Source: Janthinobacterium sp051380875
GTDB taxonomy: Bacteria; Pseudomonadota; Gammaproteobacteria; Burkholderiales; Burkholderiaceae_D
Direction of reading: 5' to 3'
DNA length: 64,000 nucleotides
Assembly (NCBI RefSeq): GCF_051380875.1
Contig: NZ_JBNYXW010000011.1
Coordinates: forward strand, 124,001 to 188,000
Below the pieces are notes generated by a model. The model did not search any database and had not been told where the DNA came from. It saw nothing but the letters and a program-made list of their open reading frames with translations. Each line of letters begins with the position of its first letter. Positions within the stretch are counted from its first letter, which is position 1. The translations under genes were made by a program, and so were the position numbers. Positions 53,023 through 61,821 of the stretch are shown here, in pieces.

Positions 53023-54275
53023 TGGCCGCCTCGAAGCCCGCGCCTGTGTCCAACCCCGTGCTGACGCCCCCGCGCGAACGCGCGATGCTGTGGCTGCTGG
53101 CGCTGACGCAATTTACCGTCATCATGGATTTCATGGTGATGATGCCGTTGGCGCCCCAATTGATGCAGGCGTTTTCCATCGGCCCGGCGGCCGTCTCCGG
53201 CGCCGTCTCGGCCTATGCCTGGTGCGCGGGCCTGTCCGGCTTGCTGGCAGCGACGTATATCGACCGTTTCGACCGCAAGAAGCTGCTGTTGACGATGTTT
53301 TGTCTGTTTACCGTGTCGAACCTGGCTTGCGCGCTGGCGCCGAACTTCCATGTGCTGCTATGGTCGCGCGCCTTTGCGGGGCTGACGGGCGGCGTGCTGG
53401 GCGCCATTGTCATGGCCATCATCGGCGACGTGATTCCTGCCGAGCGGCGCGGCGCGGCCACCGGCGTCGTCATGACCTCGTTTGCCATGGCGGCCGTGGG
53501 CGGCGTGCCGATCGGCGTGGTGCTGGCCGCGCACTTTGGCTGGGCTTCGCCGTTTTACCTGCTGGTTGTGCTGTCGCTGCTGATCTGGCTGGCTGCGGCG
53601 CGCGTGCTGCCATCGCTGACGGCGCACATGGGCGCGGCACCCACGCCGCTGCGCCAGGTAATGCCGAACCTGCTGGCGCTGTTCAAGGAACGGCGCCACC
53701 TGGAAGCGTTTGCCTTGTCCATTGTCAACATGACGGCGGGCATGCTGGTGATTCCCTTCGTTTCGCCGGTGCTGGTGGGCAATCTTGGGCTGGCGCCGGC
53801 CGACGTCACCTGGGTCTACCTGGCAGGCGGCTGCGCCACCCTGTTTTCGGCGCGCCTGATTGGCCGCTGGGCGGACCGGGCCGGCAAGCAGCAGGTGTAC
53901 CGCTGGGTCTCCTTGCTGTCGATCGCGCCGCTGCTGTTCGTGACGCATTTGCCCCAATTGCCGCTGCTGGCGCTGATGCTGGTGTTTCCTTTCTTCATGG
54001 CCCTTGTATCGGGCCGCACGATTCCGCTGCAGGCGCTGTTGACGACCATTCCGGAAGGGCAGAAGCGGGGCGCCTTCCTCAGCGCCAATTCGGCACTGCA
54101 AAGCTTTGGCAGCGGCCTGGGCGCCTGGCTGGGCGGACTGAGCCTGCAGACGGATGCTGCTGGCCACATCAGCGGCTATGGCTGGAATGGCTGGCTGGCG
54201 GCGCTCTTGTCGCTGTGGACGGTGTGGTGGGTGGCGCGCGTGCGCGGCGCCGCGCCGCAAGGGGCGCGGGCGTAA
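53019..54275 (+). CDS. MFS transporter (probable exporter)
   Basis: 418 aa with 12 predicted helices. MFS signature features include YIDRFDRKKLLLTMFCLFTV between helices 2 and 3 and RWADRAGKQQVYRW in the second half. The pattern is of the DHA/AraJ-like efflux class. Translation is coupled to the PadR gene by an ATGA overlap (53019-53022), so the likely scheme is that a PadR ligand induces its own exporter. The substrate is unknown. Confidence 0.88.
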   Translation: MMAASKPAPVSNPVLTPPRERAMLWLLALTQFTVIMDFMVMMPLAPQLMQAFSIGPAAVSGAVSAYAWCAGLSGLLAATYIDRFDRKKLLLTMFCLFTVSNLACALAPNFHVLLWSRAFAGLTGGVLGAIVMAIIGDVIPAERRGAATGVVMTSFAMAAVGGVPIGVVLAAHFGWASPFYLLVVLSLLIWLAAARVLPSLTAHMGAAPTPLRQVMPNLLALFKERRHLEAFALSIVNMTAGMLVIPFVSPVLVGNLGLAPADVTWVYLAGGCATLFSARLIGRWADRAGKQQVYRWVSLLSIAPLLFVTHLPQLPLLALMLVFPFFMALVSGRTIPLQALLTTIPEGQKRGAFLSANSALQSFGSGLGAWLGGLSLQTDAAGHISGYGWNGWLAALLSLWTVWWVARVRGAAPQGARA

Positions 54276-54281
54276 GGGGCG

Positions 54282-54758
54282 TTACTGGGTGGTGATGCGC
54301 TGCATGGGGGCGCTGTCCTTGCGCCATTGCTCCAAGCTCAGCAGTTCGCCGCTGACGACATCGTCGACGAGGATGCGCTTGCCGTCTGCCGAGACGACGA
54401 AACTTTCCCAGCGGTGGGCCGCGTCCGGCGTGCTTTCAAAAAAGCTCAACTGGTAGTAGAGCTGGCCCTCGACGAGGCGCGTTTCCGGCGTCGTTTCCAT
54501 CACGGCGCCATGCGCCCGTCCGCCTGAAGCCTTTTCAATATGCGCCGACCAGGCTTTGACTTCGGGCAATGCCATCAGCGCATCGACGGCGCGCGCGTTT
54601 TGCTCTTCGCCAGCCGTGCGGCTGCTCGCGGCCGGGGCCTTGCTGCCGTGCGGCGAGGGCTGCTGGTGGAGGTAAAAGGCGGCCAGGGCGGCGGCCAGCA
54701 AACCGGCCAGGATGCCGGCAACGATGGCCGTTTTGGAGGAGGAAGCGCGTGGCGGCAT
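54282..54758 (-). CDS. Hypothetical single-helix membrane-anchored protein
   Basis: 158 aa from MPPRASSSKTAI. One N-terminal helix (AIVAGILAGLLAAALAAFYL, about 11-30), a Ser/Ala-rich linker, then a compact domain of about 110 aa (ALMALPEVKAWSAHIEKASG, VEGQLYYQLSFFESTPDAAH, VVSADGKRILVDDVVSGELL). The domain would face the periplasm and looks like a small PepSY-type or cystatin-like fold, though I am not sure. It ends 7 nt from the convergent MFS gene. Confidence 0.65.
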   Translation of the reverse strand: MPPRASSSKTAIVAGILAGLLAAALAAFYLHQQPSPHGSKAPAASSRTAGEEQNARAVDALMALPEVKAWSAHIEKASGGRAHGAVMETTPETRLVEGQLYYQLSFFESTPDAAHRWESFVVSADGKRILVDDVVSGELLSLEQWRKDSAPMQRITTQ

Positions 54759-54851
54759 GGTGGCGTGGGGGTAATAAAGAGGAATGATGGCGGCCATGCT
54801 AAAGCAAAACGCAGGCGGGGGCAATTGCCGGGATGGCCAAAGCGACAGGCG

Positions 54852-54885
54852 AAAAAAAAGCTACCTTCCGTAGAAGATAGCTTTT
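54852..54885 (-). terminator. Rho-independent terminator of groES-groEL
   Basis: On the minus strand AAAAGCTATCTTC, a TACG loop and GAAGGTAGCTTTT form a long stem followed by a run of eight T residues (54859-54852), 100 nt after the groEL stop. Confidence 0.88.
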
Positions 54886-54984
54886 CGGGGCTGCCGGGGA
54901 AGCGCAAGCAGCTTTTGGACTGCCTGTCCTACCCCGGCGTACGCGTCGCCGCATGCCGTCGCCTGCGCGCGGCGACGCAGGACA

Positions 54985-56631
54985 TTACATCATGCCGTCC
55001 ATGCCGCCCATGCCGCCCATACCACCCATGCCGCCGCCCATGCCGCCTGCTTTGTCGTCAGCGATTTCGCAGACCATGCAGTCGGTTGTCAGCATCAGGG
55101 ATGCGATCGAAGCGGCGTTTTGCAGCGCCGAACGGGTCACTTTGGCTGGGTCCAGGACGCCCATTTCAACCATGTCGCCATACGTGCCGTTGGCAGCGTT
55201 GTAGCCGTAGTTGCCCGTGCCAGCCAGTACGGCTGCCACGACGACCGAAGCTTCTTCGCCAGCGTTTTGCACGATCATGCGCAGTGGCTCTTCCATTGCG
55301 CGCAGGACGATCTTGATACCAGCATCTTGATCAGGATTGTCGCCCTTGACCTTGATGTTGGCGCGTGCGCGCAGCAGGGCTACGCCGCCGCCAGGAACGA
55401 TGCCTTCTTCCACGGCAGCGCGGGTAGCGTGCAGTGCATCTTCAACGCGGGCTTTCTTTTCTTTCATTTCGACTTCGGTGGCTGCGCCAACCTTGATCAC
55501 GGCAACGCCGCCAGCCAGTTTGGCTACGCGCTCTTGCAGTTTTTCACGGTCGTAGTCCGAGGTCGCTTCTTCGATCTGTACACGCACTTGTTTCACGCGT
55601 GCTTCGATCGAGGCAGCTTCGCCGGCGCCATCGATGACGATGGTGTTTTCTTTGCCGATTTCGATGCGCTTGGCTTGGCCCAGCTCTTCGAGCGTGACTT
55701 TTTCCAGCGTCAGGCCGACTTCTTCAGCGATGACCTGGCCGCCCGTCAAGACAGCGATGTCTTCCAGCATGGCTTTGCGGCGGTCGCCGAAGCCAGGAGC
55801 TTTCACTGCGCAGGTTTTCAGGATGCCGCGGATGTTGTTCACAACCAGGGTAGCCAGCGCTTCGCCTTCGATGTCTTCTGCGATGATCAGCAGTGGACGG
55901 CCAGCTTTTGCAACTTGTTCCAGTACCGGCAGCAGGTCACGGATGTTCGAGATTTTTTTGTCGCACAGCAGGACGAATGGGTTGTCCAGTACGGCAACTT
56001 GCTTCTCTGGGTTGTTGATGAAGTATGGCGACAGGTAGCCGCGGTCGAACTGCATACCTTCAACGATGTCCAGCTCGTCGTTCAGCGATTTGCCGTCTTC
56101 AACGGTGATCACGCCTTCTTTGCCGACTTTTTCCATCGCTTCAGCGATACGCTCGCCGATCGAGTAGTCCGAGTTCGCCGAGATCGCGCCAACTTGGGCG
56201 ATTTCTTTGGTCGTGGTGCAAGGACGGGCGATTTTCGCCAGTTCTTCGACGGTCGCTGCAACAGCTTTGTCGATACCGCGCTTCAGGTCCATCGGGTTCA
56301 TGCCGGCGGCAACGAACTTCATGCCTTCGCGCACGATGGCTTGTGCCAGCACGGTGGCGGTGGTGGTGCCGTCGCCGGCGTTGTCGCTGGTGCGGGAAGC
56401 AACTTCCTTGACCATTTGCGCGCCCATGTTCATGAGCTTGTCTTTGAGTTCAATTTCTTTCGCAACCGACACACCATCCTTGGTGACGGTTGGGGCGCCG
56501 AACGAGCGCTCCAAGACCACGTTGCGGCCTTTTGGGCCCAGGGTCACTTTAACTGCGTTGGCGAGGATGTTGACGCCTTCGACCATTTTGGCGCGCGCTG
56601 CGTCGCCGAATACTACTTCTTTAGCTGCCAT
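54985..56631 (-). CDS. groEL: Chaperonin GroEL
   Basis: 548 aa from MAAKEVVFGD, with GGAG upstream. All the expected segments are present: TLGPKGRNVVLERSFGAP, DGTTTATVLAQAIV in the ATP site, GYLSPYFINNPEKQ, and the Gly-Met tail (GGMGGGMGGMGG...DGMM). It forms the 14-mer folding chamber in the cytosol with GroES, encoded 51 nt upstream. Third positions are less GC-rich than in neighbouring genes, as usual for a highly expressed gene. Regulated through the CIRCE in front of groES. Confidence 0.98.
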   Translation of the reverse strand: MAAKEVVFGDAARAKMVEGVNILANAVKVTLGPKGRNVVLERSFGAPTVTKDGVSVAKEIELKDKLMNMGAQMVKEVASRTSDNAGDGTTTATVLAQAIVREGMKFVAAGMNPMDLKRGIDKAVAATVEELAKIARPCTTTKEIAQVGAISANSDYSIGERIAEAMEKVGKEGVITVEDGKSLNDELDIVEGMQFDRGYLSPYFINNPEKQVAVLDNPFVLLCDKKISNIRDLLPVLEQVAKAGRPLLIIAEDIEGEALATLVVNNIRGILKTCAVKAPGFGDRRKAMLEDIAVLTGGQVIAEEVGLTLEKVTLEELGQAKRIEIGKENTIVIDGAGEAASIEARVKQVRVQIEEATSDYDREKLQERVAKLAGGVAVIKVGAATEVEMKEKKARVEDALHATRAAVEEGIVPGGGVALLRARANIKVKGDNPDQDAGIKIVLRAMEEPLRMIVQNAGEEASVVVAAVLAGTGNYGYNAANGTYGDMVEMGVLDPAKVTRSALQNAASIASLMLTTDCMVCEIADDKAGGMGGGMGGMGGMGGMDGMM

Positions 56632-56682
56632 GTTCAATTCTCCAGAAATTTCGAGATGTATTTATCTAAAACGTGGAAACAC

Positions 56683-56973
56683 TTACTTGACGACGATCGC
56701 CATGATGTCTTCTTCGCGCATGACCATCAGCTCTTCGCCGTCAACTTTGACGGTTTGGCCGGCGTACTTGCCGAACAGGACGCGGTCGCCCACTTTGACA
56801 TCCAGAGGACGGACTTTGCCGTCGTCGAGAATCTTGCCATTGCCTACGGCAAGGACTTCGCCTTGATCCGGTTTTTCAGCAGCTGCATCAGGAATGATGA
56901 GGCCGGACGCAGTTTTGGTTTCCTGGTCGAGGCGTTTGACGATGACGCGATCGTTCAATGGGCGCAGATTCAT
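56683..56973 (-). CDS. groES: Co-chaperonin GroES
   Basis: 96 aa from MNLRPLNDRVIVKRLDQETK, with AAGGAG at a good distance. The mobile loop (TKTASGLIIPDAAAEKPDQG) and the GKVRPLDVKVGDRVLFGKYA segment are canonical. It caps the GroEL chamber. First gene of the operon; a leader of about 260 nt separates its start from the promoter next to CIRCE. Confidence 0.98.
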   Translation of the reverse strand: MNLRPLNDRVIVKRLDQETKTASGLIIPDAAAEKPDQGEVLAVGNGKILDDGKVRPLDVKVGDRVLFGKYAGQTVKVDGEELMVMREEDIMAIVVK

Positions 56974-57213
56974 ACAAAACTCCTTAAAGTTCAATGGATA
57001 AGTGTTGCTTAATGAATACATGTCCGGCACAGCGCCAGACCGGCTTTCACTGGCCGCCGTTGAAAGCAGCCCGCAACGGTCAAGCAAACCCCCTGTCATC
57101 GTGTGCCTGCTGGCTGTGGCAATCGTGCATCGCGGTGTCGCCCACCGCGTAGCATCGCCTGCTGTTGCCTGACAAGCACCATCATTTCCTGAGGATTGCT
57201 ACGAAAGAGTTTG

Positions 57214-57240
57214 TTAGCACTCTCTACTAACGAGTGCTAA
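57214..57240 (-). promoter_or_regulatory. CIRCE element (HrcA operator)
   Basis: TTAGCACTC (57214-57222), nine spacer bases and GAGTGCTAA (57232-57240) match the CIRCE consensus perfectly. HrcA bound here represses groES-groEL until heat stress. It lies over the expected transcription start of the promoter at 57240-57268. Confidence 0.95.
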
Positions 57241-57268
57241 TTATAGGGACGGTAGGGGGCATATTCAA
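57240..57268 (-). promoter_or_regulatory. groES-groEL promoter
   Basis: On the minus strand TTGAAT (57268-57263), a 17-bp spacer and TATAAT (57245-57240) form a near-consensus sigma-70 promoter abutting CIRCE. The start point would fall inside CIRCE. No clear sigma-32 promoter was seen. Confidence 0.8.
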
Positions 57269-57498
57269 GAGCTTATTCGCGGGAAAGATAAGCTTAGATG
57301 ATCTGCGCAGCCTGCATTTGCACAGGGGTTGCGCTGGGACAAGCCCTGTCCCCGGGCGTCAGCAGCAAACCTGACTCTAGCATGCATGCCGTCACGGGGC
57401 TGTTCCTGTACGTGTAGGAAACAGAGTTTGACTATGAAATTTGATAAGATGATTGCAATTGCATATCAAACATCGCCCTAGCCGCTAGAAAGAACACT

Positions 57499-58245
57499 AT
57501 GTCATTGACCATTTCCCGTCCCGCGCTGCACCTGTTCGCCGCCAGCGTCATCGGTCTCGGCTGCCTGGGCACTGCCGCCGCGCAAACATCGACCATTCTT
57601 GACGAGATCACCGTGTCGACCCTGACGCCGCTGGAAAAGGAAATGCTGCTGAATGACTTGTTCAACGATTTGAACAAGGACGACGACGACCAGCAAGCGC
57701 ATGTGTGGGATAACGGCAGCGACAATGGCGTGCTGGTCAAGGTAACGTACAACTTCAGCAACTCCGGCATGACCGAACAAAGCTTCAAGGCGCACATCTG
57801 CCGCGACCTGAAATTCGTCGTTACGGCGGCCGGCAAGTCGCAAGACCTGAGCCGCCGTACTTGTTCGCAGAACAGCGGCCGCTGGGATGTCCAGGGCAAG
57901 GACCCGGCACCCGTCGTGTATCGACCGTTCCTGTCGGACATTACTGTCGCCAAACTGAATGCCAAGGAGACGCAATCGCTGCTGAAAGCGGCCGAGAACA
58001 CCTTGCGCGACAATGAAGAAAACGTGGCCAGCGCCTGGAGCAACAAGGGCCTGGGCAATCCCGTGCCCCTGAAAGCGACGCTGGCGCCATCGGAAACGGG
58101 CACCAAGCCCGGCGGCTACAATGTCTGCCGCGACTTGACGATGGTGCTGGAGGGCAAGGGCGGCACGCAGACCCTGAAGCGCCGTTCATGCGAAGGGCGC
58201 ACCTTGACCTTCGACATTGTTCCAGGTCATGAAAACGGCGAATAA
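57499..58245 (+). CDS. Secreted protein with duplicated Cys-pair domain
   Basis: 248 aa. A signal peptide ends near GLGCLGTAAAQ (residue 29). The mature protein consists of two similar halves of about 110 aa. Each has a Trp (W70; W180), then C-R-D-L (C101; C210) and a second Cys exactly 21 residues later in RRTC or RRSC (C122; C231). The C-R-D...C pattern resembles the single domain of RT0821/Lpp0805-type surface antigens (17-kDa antigen group), here duplicated. Each Cys pair probably forms a disulphide in the periplasm. Function is unknown; it stands alone. Confidence 0.8.
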   Translation: MSLTISRPALHLFAASVIGLGCLGTAAAQTSTILDEITVSTLTPLEKEMLLNDLFNDLNKDDDDQQAHVWDNGSDNGVLVKVTYNFSNSGMTEQSFKAHICRDLKFVVTAAGKSQDLSRRTCSQNSGRWDVQGKDPAPVVYRPFLSDITVAKLNAKETQSLLKAAENTLRDNEENVASAWSNKGLGNPVPLKATLAPSETGTKPGGYNVCRDLTMVLEGKGGTQTLKRRSCEGRTLTFDIVPGHENGE

Positions 58246-58424
58246 CATGGCGCATCAGAAGTAAGCGGTGGCTTACCGACAGCGAAAGCGTGGCGGCGGC
58301 CATCGTGCCAGCGCCAGCGTTTGAAAGTTGTCTTTTCGTACAACTGCGCTGCATTGATGTAAATATGTGTGACAGCGGCGTGATTCGATTGACGCCCATG
58401 GAGCGTCCGCCCTATAGTGGCGGG

Positions 58425-58700
58425 ATGATTTCCGAATTCAACGAATTATCCGAAAAAATAGGCCTGCTGGCCGAAATGACCCATGCGCTGCGTCGTGAAA
58501 ACGCGCAACTGCGCAAGGACAATGCCGCCCTGTCCGCCGAAAACGCCATGTATGTACAACGCATGCGCGAGGCGCAGGAGCGCGTGGAAGCCTTGCTGGA
58601 AAAAATACCGGAACTGGTGCAGGCTGGCCTGGAGCAAGCTGTCTCGGAAGCGGCCTCTGTCACCGATGATCAACTTGCCGAGAACGAGAAGGAAGCGTAA
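58425..58700 (+). CDS. ZapB-like coiled-coil cell-division protein
   Basis: 91 aa from MISEFNELSEKIGLLAEMTH. Almost the whole protein is a heptad-repeat coiled coil (LRRENAQLRKDNAALSAENA), typical of the small ZapB/TIGR02449-type proteins encoded just before zapA in many beta- and gammaproteobacteria. It probably helps crosslink FtsZ filaments through ZapA at mid-cell. It overlaps the zapA start by 1 nt (TAATG at 58700). Confidence 0.82.
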   Translation: MISEFNELSEKIGLLAEMTHALRRENAQLRKDNAALSAENAMYVQRMREAQERVEALLEKIPELVQAGLEQAVSEAASVTDDQLAENEKEA

Positions 58701-59011
58701 TGCCGCGTGTCGATGTCAATATCATGGGCCAGGCCTACAGCATGGTGTGCCGCGACGGCGAAGATCGCGCGCTGCGCGAGGCGGCGATCTACCTGGACAG
58801 CAAGATGAAAGCCATCCGCGACGCGGGCAAGGTCAAGGGCAATGACCGCATCGCCGTGCTGGCCGCCTTGGGCGTGGCCGCCGAATTTCTTTCCGTCAAG
58901 TCGCCGCAAGGCCCCTTGTCGGAACTGACAATACTGGAAGTGAAGCAAAAGATCTCCGCCATGCACAGCGTCCTCGATAGTGCGCTGACGCCCCAGGAAA
59001 ACCTTTTTTAA
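58700..59011 (+). CDS. zapA: Cell-division protein ZapA
   Basis: 103 aa. The ZapA pattern is clear: VDVNIMGQAYSMVCRDGEDR, LREAAIYLDSKMKAIRDAGK and DRIAVLAALGVAAEFLSVKS, then a C-terminal coiled coil. It binds and bundles FtsZ in the Z ring. It is coupled to the ZapB-like gene and followed by 6S RNA, an order found across Proteobacteria. Confidence 0.95.
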   Translation: MPRVDVNIMGQAYSMVCRDGEDRALREAAIYLDSKMKAIRDAGKVKGNDRIAVLAALGVAAEFLSVKSPQGPLSELTILEVKQKISAMHSVLDSALTPQENLF

Positions 59012-59067
59012 GCCGACTCGCTACGAATTGTCTTTGCGATGCGCGGGCAAAGGAGTAAACTTCGATC

Positions 59068-59241
59068 TACCCTGCAGTGTTCGCGATTGCCATATATTCC
59101 TTGAACCATTTATGCGCATCGGTTGCGAATTTTGTTTGATGGGAGTGAGCGTCGCTCGTTCGACGAACCCGAAATTGAACTAACGTGACCACCTTGAACC
59201 GTTTGGTTCGGGATGCCGGCATAGCGGCACAGGCGGGGCCC
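59068..59241 (+). ncRNA. ssrS: 6S RNA
   Basis: Located directly after zapA, the usual place of ssrS. The 5' part has CCCTGCAGTGTTCGCG (59070-59085) and its CCCTGC pairs with GCGGGG (59233-59238) as the closing stem. The 3' half contains ACCTTGAACC...GGTTCGGG, the segment conserved with E. coli 6S RNA (ACCTTGAACCAAGGGTTCAA). A -10-like TAAACT (59056-59061) lies just upstream. 6S RNA binds sigma-70 RNA polymerase and reprograms transcription in stationary phase. Ends are approximate. Confidence 0.85.
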
Positions 59242-59258
59242 AATTTGAAATAAAACTG

Positions 59259-59296
59259 AAAACGGTTGCAGCATATTGATGCGCAACCGTTTTTTT
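59259..59296 (+). terminator. Rho-independent terminator after 6S RNA
   Basis: AAAACGGTTGC (59259-59269) pairs with GCAACCGTTTT (59283-59293), followed by further T residues to 59296. It ends the zap/6S transcription unit, just before the EVE gene. Confidence 0.92.
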
Positions 59297-59324
59297 ACGT
59301 CTGATGCTTTCCACGGGAGTCTTG

Positions 59325-59789
<465 letters not shown>

Positions 59790-59798
59790 TACCGCCGC

Positions 59799-60626
59799 TC
59801 AGGCTGCCGCGCGCGCCTTGGTGGGCGGCGTGCCCATTACCTGGCTTTTGTAGGCCCACACCAGCAGGCCGATAGCAACGACGATCATCGGCAGTGACAG
59901 CATCTGGCCCGAGGTGATCGGCACGCCCAGCCACACGACTTCCCAGTCTGGCGTGCGGAAGTATTCCGTAAAGAAGCGCGCGCAGCCGTACAGCAGGGTG
60001 AACATGGCGCCAACAGCCATGCGCGGCCGCTGCTTGCGTGCATACAGCCACAGGATGATGAACACTAAAATGCCGTCGACCAGCATCTGGTAGAGCGGCG
60101 ACGGGTGCACCGGGTAGGGGATGCCCGGCCATTGCATGGCCCACGGCAAGGTTTCTGGCGCGATGCGGCCAGGCAGCTCGGCATTGATGAAGTTGCCTAG
60201 GCGGCCGGCGGCGTAACCGAGCGGCACCAGCGGGGCGATGAAATCGAGCACGTCGAACAGGTTGCGGCCCGCCTTGCGGCTCCACAGGTACATGGCGGCG
60301 ATCACGCCCAGAAATCCCCCGTGGAAGGACATGCCGCCATGCCAGACCATAAAGATCTCCAACGGGTTGTGCAGGAAGTATTCGGGGCGGTAGAACAGCA
60401 CTTCGCCCAGGCGCCCGCCGATCACCACGCCCAGCATGCCGTAGAACAACATGTCGTCGAGATCTTCCTTCTTCCAGCCCAGCGCGGCGATATGCGGCTG
60501 CTTGATGCGCACCCGGCCTAGGATAATGAACAGGGCAAAGGCCAGCACATACATCAGGCCGTACCAGTGCACGGCGAGCGGGCCGATCTGGATGGCAATC
60601 GGGTCGGGCATCGGGTGTGTCAGCAT
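59799..60626 (-). CDS. lgt: Prolipoprotein diacylglyceryl transferase
   Basis: 275 aa from MLTHPMPDPIAIQIGPLAVH. Seven membrane helices and the Lgt signature GRLGNFINAELPGR are present, along with the essential His region MVWHGGMSFHGGFLG. The enzyme transfers diacylglycerol to the lipobox Cys of prolipoproteins, the first step for the several lipoproteins in this window. AAAGAAAG precedes the ATG; an upstream in-frame ATG at 60653 is less likely. It ends 9 nt from the convergent EVE gene. Confidence 0.95.
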   Translation of the reverse strand: MLTHPMPDPIAIQIGPLAVHWYGLMYVLAFALFIILGRVRIKQPHIAALGWKKEDLDDMLFYGMLGVVIGGRLGEVLFYRPEYFLHNPLEIFMVWHGGMSFHGGFLGVIAAMYLWSRKAGRNLFDVLDFIAPLVPLGYAAGRLGNFINAELPGRIAPETLPWAMQWPGIPYPVHPSPLYQMLVDGILVFIILWLYARKQRPRMAVGAMFTLLYGCARFFTEYFRTPDWEVVWLGVPITSGQMLSLPMIVVAIGLLVWAYKSQVMGTPPTKARAAA

Positions 60627-60731
60627 GGGGTTTCTTTCTTTATTTAAAGCCAAGGTTGCGTAGTATGGCCGCGCTAGCGGTTTTTTGCCTTAGCGGCCAC
60701 TTAACGTGCTTACTTTTAAGTTGCTTACTCG

Positions 60732-61643
60732 TTAGGAATCAGTATTTAATAGTTGCCGGCGCAATAACGCCAGGAAACCTTGCAGCACGGCAGAAGGATT
60801 GTCGCGGCGCCAGGCCAGGCCCGTTTCCACCTGCGGCGTGGCATCTTGCAGCGGCCTGTATTCTACGCCGGGGCGCATCAAATTCGATACCGATTGTGGC
60901 ACAAGCGCGATGCCCATGCCAGCCGAGACGAGGCTGACGATGGTTTGCATCTGGATCGCTTCCTGGCCGATCTGCGGCGTGATGCCGGCGGCGCGGAAGA
61001 CGCCCAGGATGGCGTCGTGCAGGGCTGGCGAGATGGTGCGCGGAAAGATGATCAGCGGCAACGGTGGCACGTCCTGCAGGCGCACGGGACCTGGCATGCT
61101 CAATATGTCGAGGCCGGACGGCGCCGCCAGCACCAGCGGCTCGGCCAGCACGGGCAGGTAATCGAGCGCCCCTTTCGCCTTGTCGGGCAAGGGCGGAATC
61201 AACAGGCCCGCGTCCGTGCGGCCAGCCAGCAGTTCCTCCAGTTGCAGGTCGGAGGTCGCTTCCTGCAACTGGATCTGTACCTGCGGATAGGCGGCGCGGT
61301 AGGCGCGCAGCAAGGGTGGTAGCACGCTATAGTCGGCCGACGAGACGAATGCCAGATTCAAACGGCCCGCTGCGCCCTGCGCGGCCCGTTGCACCAGCGC
61401 TGGCAAGTCCTGCGCCTGGGCCAGCAGCCGGCGCGCCTCGGGCAGCAGGGCCGTGCCGGCTGGCGTCAGCCGCACCTCGCGGCGCGTGCGCACGAACAGG
61501 GGCGCGCCCAGCAATTGCTCCAGGGCCATGATGGTTTGCGACAGGGGCGGCTGCGTCATGTGCAGGCGCAGCGCGGCGCGGCCGAAGTGCAACTCTTCGG
61601 CCACGGTGACAAAATAGCGCAGCTGGCGTAGCTCCAGGTTCAT
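60732..61643 (-). CDS. LysR-family transcriptional regulator divergent from ilvD
   Basis: 303 aa. The winged helix is clear (LRQLRYFVTVAEELHFGRAA, MTQPPLSQTIMALEQLLGAP, LFVRTRREVRLTPAG). The effector domain follows (about 90-295). It belongs to the CatR/BenM-like group by N-terminal pattern. It faces ilvD across 178 bp, so control of ilvD is possible, but such regulators also govern unlinked genes. Confidence 0.9.
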   Translation of the reverse strand: MNLELRQLRYFVTVAEELHFGRAALRLHMTQPPLSQTIMALEQLLGAPLFVRTRREVRLTPAGTALLPEARRLLAQAQDLPALVQRAAQGAAGRLNLAFVSSADYSVLPPLLRAYRAAYPQVQIQLQEATSDLQLEELLAGRTDAGLLIPPLPDKAKGALDYLPVLAEPLVLAAPSGLDILSMPGPVRLQDVPPLPLIIFPRTISPALHDAILGVFRAAGITPQIGQEAIQMQTIVSLVSAGMGIALVPQSVSNLMRPGVEYRPLQDATPQVETGLAWRRDNPSAVLQGFLALLRRQLLNTDS

Positions 61644-61656
61644 GATTGATATGTAT

Positions 61657-61668
61657 TTCCATGTGGAA
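61657..61668. promoter_or_regulatory. Short palindrome between lysR and ilvD
   Basis: TTCCATGTGGAA is a 12-bp near-palindrome 14 bp upstream of the LysR start, a possible autoregulatory LysR site. No T-N11-A confirmation is available, so this is weak. Confidence 0.35.
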
Positions 61669-61821
61669 TAAATCCTGTGATATTAAATGCGACTCACAGA
61701 CACGTGCATCATATATTTGACAGGGGCGCGCGCGCAAGGCAATCTGGCGTACCCACTGTGCGCTTTGGTCTTGCTACCCAGGCCCGCGCAGTCAGGCAAT
61801 ACCACTTTAGGAAGGTCCATC

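Larger units (their letters stand above)
56974..57498. other. groES leader and shared upstream region
   Basis: This 525-bp gap holds the CIRCE and promoter of groES-groEL (57214-57268), a long groES 5' leader (about 56974-57233) with no open frame I would call, and the upstream region of the secreted duplicated-domain protein. The right end is AT-rich and probably contains the promoter of that gene, but no clear -35/-10 pair stands out. Confidence 0.6.

Noticed and set aside
55120..57012. 630-codon plus-strand open frame opposite groEL-groES
   Set aside because: It is the mirror of groEL codon use, has no ribosome site or recognisable domain, and groEL is certain.
60666..60690. CCGC-GCTA-GCGG followed by TTTTTT between lgt and lysR
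   Set aside because: The stem is only 4 bp and on the strand opposite to both flanking genes, so I do not call a terminator.
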